Shown here piece by piece: positions 62,089 to 64,000 of a DNA stretch of 64,000 bases. Numbering within the stretch: position 1 is the first letter of the stretch; the number at the start of each line of letters is the position of its first letter. The stretch comes from JADLCX01 sp964630785 (lineage in GTDB: Bacteria > Planctomycetota > Phycisphaerae > Phycisphaerales > UBA1924), in the NCBI GenBank assembly GCA_964630785.1, contig CAZVZG010000001.1, forward strand, positions 1 to 64,000, given 5' to 3'. The position numbers and the translations under genes are program-made. The notes beneath the pieces were generated by a model, which did no database searches, was not told where the DNA came from, and saw only the letters and a list, made by a program, of their open reading frames with translations.

Positions 62089-63081
62089 ATGCGCTCGATC
62101 CATTTCTTGGCCGCGGTTCTCGCCGTGGCCGGTTCCGCGGCCGCGTGCTGCATGGTCCCCAAGGATTACGCCGGGCGGATCGGCCAGAACGGGCAGAAGG
62201 CCCTGCTCATCCACGACCACGGCCGCGAAGAGTTGATCCTCGGCATCGACTACAGAATCACGCCCACGAGCGCGACGGCCGACGAAGGCGGCGCCCCGGC
62301 CGCCGTCGCACCGCCGGCCATGCCTCCCAACTTCGTCTGGGTCATCACCGTGCCCAGCGAGCCGGACCGCTACGCGCTCGCCGACCCGGACCTGTTCGAC
62401 GAGCTCTCCCGACTCACGGCCGAGTTGCTCCCGCCTCCGCCGCGAAGCGAACCGAGCGGCCCGGGCGCGATCGCCTCCGCACCAAAGGGCATCGACCTGG
62501 GCAAGCGCGTGCGGGTCGGCCCCTACGACATCCAACCCGTGCGGGCCCGCGGCCGCGAAGCGTTGGAAGGGCTGAACACCTACCTCGCGGCCAACGGATT
62601 CCCGACCGAGGACCCCGGGCACATGGCCTACTTCGTGGACCGTAAGTTCACGTTCCTGTGCGTGAAGGTGAAGCCCGCCGAAGGCGAGAGCGGTGTGCGA
62701 CCCGGCGGCGCGATCCCGCCGTTGCACCTGAGCTTCGCCAGCGAACGCCCGTACTACCCGCTCAAGTTCTCCAGCCGCCAGGGGGTGTTCGACGTGAACA
62801 TTTGGGTCATGACCCACGGCGGAGAGGCCTTGCTCAAACAATCAAGCAACACCGAACTCTTCGATCGGCTCAACGGCCGCCTGATCGTTTCGACGCCGCT
62901 CGGGCCCGATCGCCTGCCCAAGGGCGTCCGCGCGCTGCTTGAAGAGGCACCGATCCGCGACGCCGCATCCGCGAGCGGAACGGGCCAACGCTGGAACTTC
63001 GCCCTGCTGCGCTGTGAGCAGGTCAACAAGCGGATACCGATTTCCACCTGGACCGGCGACGTGTTCCTGAACGTGAAGTGA
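62089..63081 (+). CDS. DUF2330-type exported protein
   Basis: A 330-residue protein with a signal peptide (MRSIHFLAAVLAVAGSAAA) ending in ACCMVPKDYAGRIGQNGQKA, with the Cys pair at about residues 20-21 directly after the cleavage region. The sequence then reads LLIHDHGREELILGIDYRI, a pattern I associate with DUF2330, a periplasmic or surface family of unknown function. A GTGQRW strand and a closing TWTGDVFLNVK follow. ATG 62089 has GGAGG five bases upstream. It ends eight bases before the convergent APS kinase gene. Confidence 0.65.
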   Translation: MRSIHFLAAVLAVAGSAAACCMVPKDYAGRIGQNGQKALLIHDHGREELILGIDYRITPTSATADEGGAPAAVAPPAMPPNFVWVITVPSEPDRYALADPDLFDELSRLTAELLPPPPRSEPSGPGAIASAPKGIDLGKRVRVGPYDIQPVRARGREALEGLNTYLAANGFPTEDPGHMAYFVDRKFTFLCVKVKPAEGESGVRPGGAIPPLHLSFASERPYYPLKFSSRQGVFDVNIWVMTHGGEALLKQSSNTELFDRLNGRLIVSTPLGPDRLPKGVRALLEEAPIRDAASASGTGQRWNFALLRCEQVNKRIPISTWTGDVFLNVK

Positions 63082-63089
63082 GGGCTCGT

Positions 63090-63833
63090 CTATACCAGCA
63101 CGGCCCGCGCCTCCATCGTTTGCAAGCACTGCGCCACGCACTCGGCCACGCCGCGCTCGGCCGTGCGCAGCGTCAGGTCGGGGCTGAGCGGCGGCTCGTA
63201 CGGGTCGTCGATACCGGTGAAGCCCTTGATCTCTCCCGCCCGCGCCTTCTTGTACAGGCCCTTGGGGTCGCGCTGCTCGCAGACTTCCAGCGGTGTGTCG
63301 ACGAACACCTCGAAGAACGGCAGACCGGAGCGCACGGGATCGCCGCTTGTTTCGGCGGGTGATTCGGAGGCCGAACGAAGACTCCCGATGCGTGCAGCGC
63401 TCCCGAGGATATCCGCTGTGCTCTCCGCCCTCCCCCCTGCCCCCTCCCTCTGGGAGGGGGTGTGGATCGCCCGCACCCGATCGCGGTCGGCGCGGTAGGG
63501 GCTGATAAAACTCACGAGCGCGATCGCTCCCGCGTCGGCGAACAGGCGCGCCACCTCGCCGATGCGACGGATGTTCTCGTGCCGGTCCTCGGCGCTGAAG
63601 CCCAGGTTCGCGTTCAGGCCGTGGCGAATGTTGTCTCCGTCGAGCCGGTACGCCATCCGGCCGCGTCGGAGCAGCTCGGCCTCCAACGCGGCCGAGATCG
63701 TGCTCTTGCCCGAGCCGGAAAGCCCCGTGAACCACACCGTGCAACCCCCCCCCCCAACACCCAGCAGCGACCACCGCTCCTCGCGCGTGAGCGCGGGGCG
63801 TGACCAGAAGAGGTTGTCGGGCTGAGGGGTCAC
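63090..63833 (-). CDS. cysC: Adenylylsulfate kinase
   Basis: Phosphorylates adenosine 5'-phosphosulfate to PAPS, the donor for sulfation and for sulfate reduction. The 247-residue P-loop kinase has WFTGLSGSGKSTIS, RLDGDNIRHGLNANLGFS, FISPYRADRDRVR and EVFVDTPLEVCEQRDPKGLY. About 45 residues between RAIH and LPFFEVF are extra; they are encoded by a segment carrying the palindromic repeat at 63425-63460. GTG 63833 is chosen because a TACACT box lies six bases upstream; GTG 63857 is the alternative. No cysD/cysN or reductase gene is adjacent, so the product may feed sulfotransferases. Confidence 0.93.
   Translation of the reverse strand: MTPQPDNLFWSRPALTREERWSLLGVGGGGCTVWFTGLSGSGKSTISAALEAELLRRGRMAYRLDGDNIRHGLNANLGFSAEDRHENIRRIGEVARLFADAGAIALVSFISPYRADRDRVRAIHTPSQREGAGGRAESTADILGSAARIGSLRSASESPAETSGDPVRSGLPFFEVFVDTPLEVCEQRDPKGLYKKARAGEIKGFTGIDDPYEPPLSPDLTLRTAERGVAECVAQCLQTMEARAVLV
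63425..63460. repeat. 36-base palindromic repeat, copy 2, inside cysC
   Basis: Identical to copy 1 at 40182-40217 except one base, with the same CCCCCTCCC-TCT-GGGAGGGGG hairpin (63440-63460). It lies in an in-frame insertion within the APS kinase gene. Confidence 0.9.
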
Positions 63834-63839
63834 GGGCCC

Positions 63840-63853
63840 AGTGTACGTACCCT
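63840..63853. promoter_or_regulatory. Back-to-back leaderless-type boxes for cysC and the epimerase gene
   Basis: TACACT on the minus strand (63840-63845) is six bases before cysC GTG 63833, and TACCCT on the plus strand (63848-63853) is six bases before GTG 63860. The -10 boxes are separated by two bases around a TACGTA palindrome, so both promoters probably cannot be occupied together. Confidence 0.5.
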
Positions 63854-63859
63854 CCACCC

Positions 63860-64000
63860 GTGAACCCGCCCGACCCGGCCCCGCCTATCCCTTTCGACTG
63901 GCCCGCCAAGCGCGTCATCGTCACCGGCGGCGCGGGGTTTCTCGGCGCGGCCGTGTGCCGCGTGCTGCGGGCGCGGGGTGTGGCCGATACGAACCTGTTT
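63860..64000 (+). CDS. NAD-dependent epimerase/dehydratase, GDP-fucose-synthase-like, cut by the right edge
   Basis: Only 47 codons are visible. After a Pro-rich start (NPPDPAPPIPFDWPAKR) the sequence RVIVTGGAGFLGAAVCRVLR is the GxxGxxG cofactor site of an extended SDR enzyme, followed by RGVADTNLF. The wording resembles GDP-L-fucose synthase-type epimerases, and gmd occurs 13 kb upstream, so it could complete GDP-fucose synthesis. Without the catalytic YxxxK segment the substrate is open. GTG 63860 is supported by the TACCCT box six bases before it. Confidence 0.7.
   Translation, partial: MNPPDPAPPIPFDWPAKRVIVTGGAGFLGAAVCRVLRARGVADTNLF

Overview
The window is a high-GC (roughly 70% by eye), gene-dense bacterial chromosome segment carrying about 54 protein genes and one probable leader-peptide ORF. 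I see no rRNA, tRNA, CRISPR array, prophage or transposase. The gene content points to a diderm with lipopolysaccharide-type transport (two LptF/LptG-family permeases) and an outer-membrane barrel. The GC-rich palindromic repeats, Uma2, DUF1444, DUF2330 and a sigma/anti-sigma pair suggest Planctomycetota, most likely Phycisphaerae. That placement is inference; there is no rRNA marker.

Layout. 1-3.3 kb: the start of a chorismate-binding enzyme and pyruvate phosphate dikinase. 3.3-17.8 kb: a surface-glycan cluster of five glycosyltransferases or likely glycosyltransferases plus a CgeB-like one, three SAM methyltransferases and an asparagine-synthase-type amidotransferase, followed by a PilZ protein. 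18.4-23.2 kb: nadA, secreted proteins, an HU-family protein, an outer-membrane barrel and ArfB. 23.2-30.8 kb: an envelope-lipid module (two Lpt permeases, a PMT/ArnT-like transferase, a PAP2 phosphatase) and cysS. 30.9-38.1 kb: Uma2, DUF1444, the ybeX-ybeY pair and leuS behind an apparent attenuator. 38.2-44.4 kb: pyrE, pyrB and pyrR with small proteins and a thioredoxin fusion. 44.6-52.6 kb: a CPBP protease, then a second glycan cluster (GT2, FkbM methyltransferase, flippase, GDP-mannose dehydratase, ALG10-like membrane protein). 52.9-64 kb: a PAP/inositol phosphatase, ECF sigma and anti-sigma factors, a P1B-4 metal ATPase and Rrf2 regulator, plsY, DUF2330, APS kinase and the start of an epimerase resembling GDP-fucose synthase.

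How the genes fit together. Most of the window serves the cell envelope: sugar-nucleotide supply (gmd and the right-edge epimerase), glycosyl transfer, methylation, amidation, possible sulfation (APS kinase plus a PAP-type phosphatase), flipping and export. Housekeeping genes for tRNA charging, pyrimidine, NAD and phospholipid synthesis sit between these blocks.

Two features stand out. First, many cytosolic genes have a TANNNT box 6-9 bases before the start codon and no Shine-Dalgarno sequence, which implies leaderless mRNAs; genes for exported proteins mostly have clear Shine-Dalgarno sequences instead. Second, leuS is preceded by a short leucine-rich ORF and an intrinsic terminator, laid out like a classical ribosome-mediated attenuator. 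Palindromic GC-rich elements also occur both between genes and, in frame, inside at least two coding sequences.
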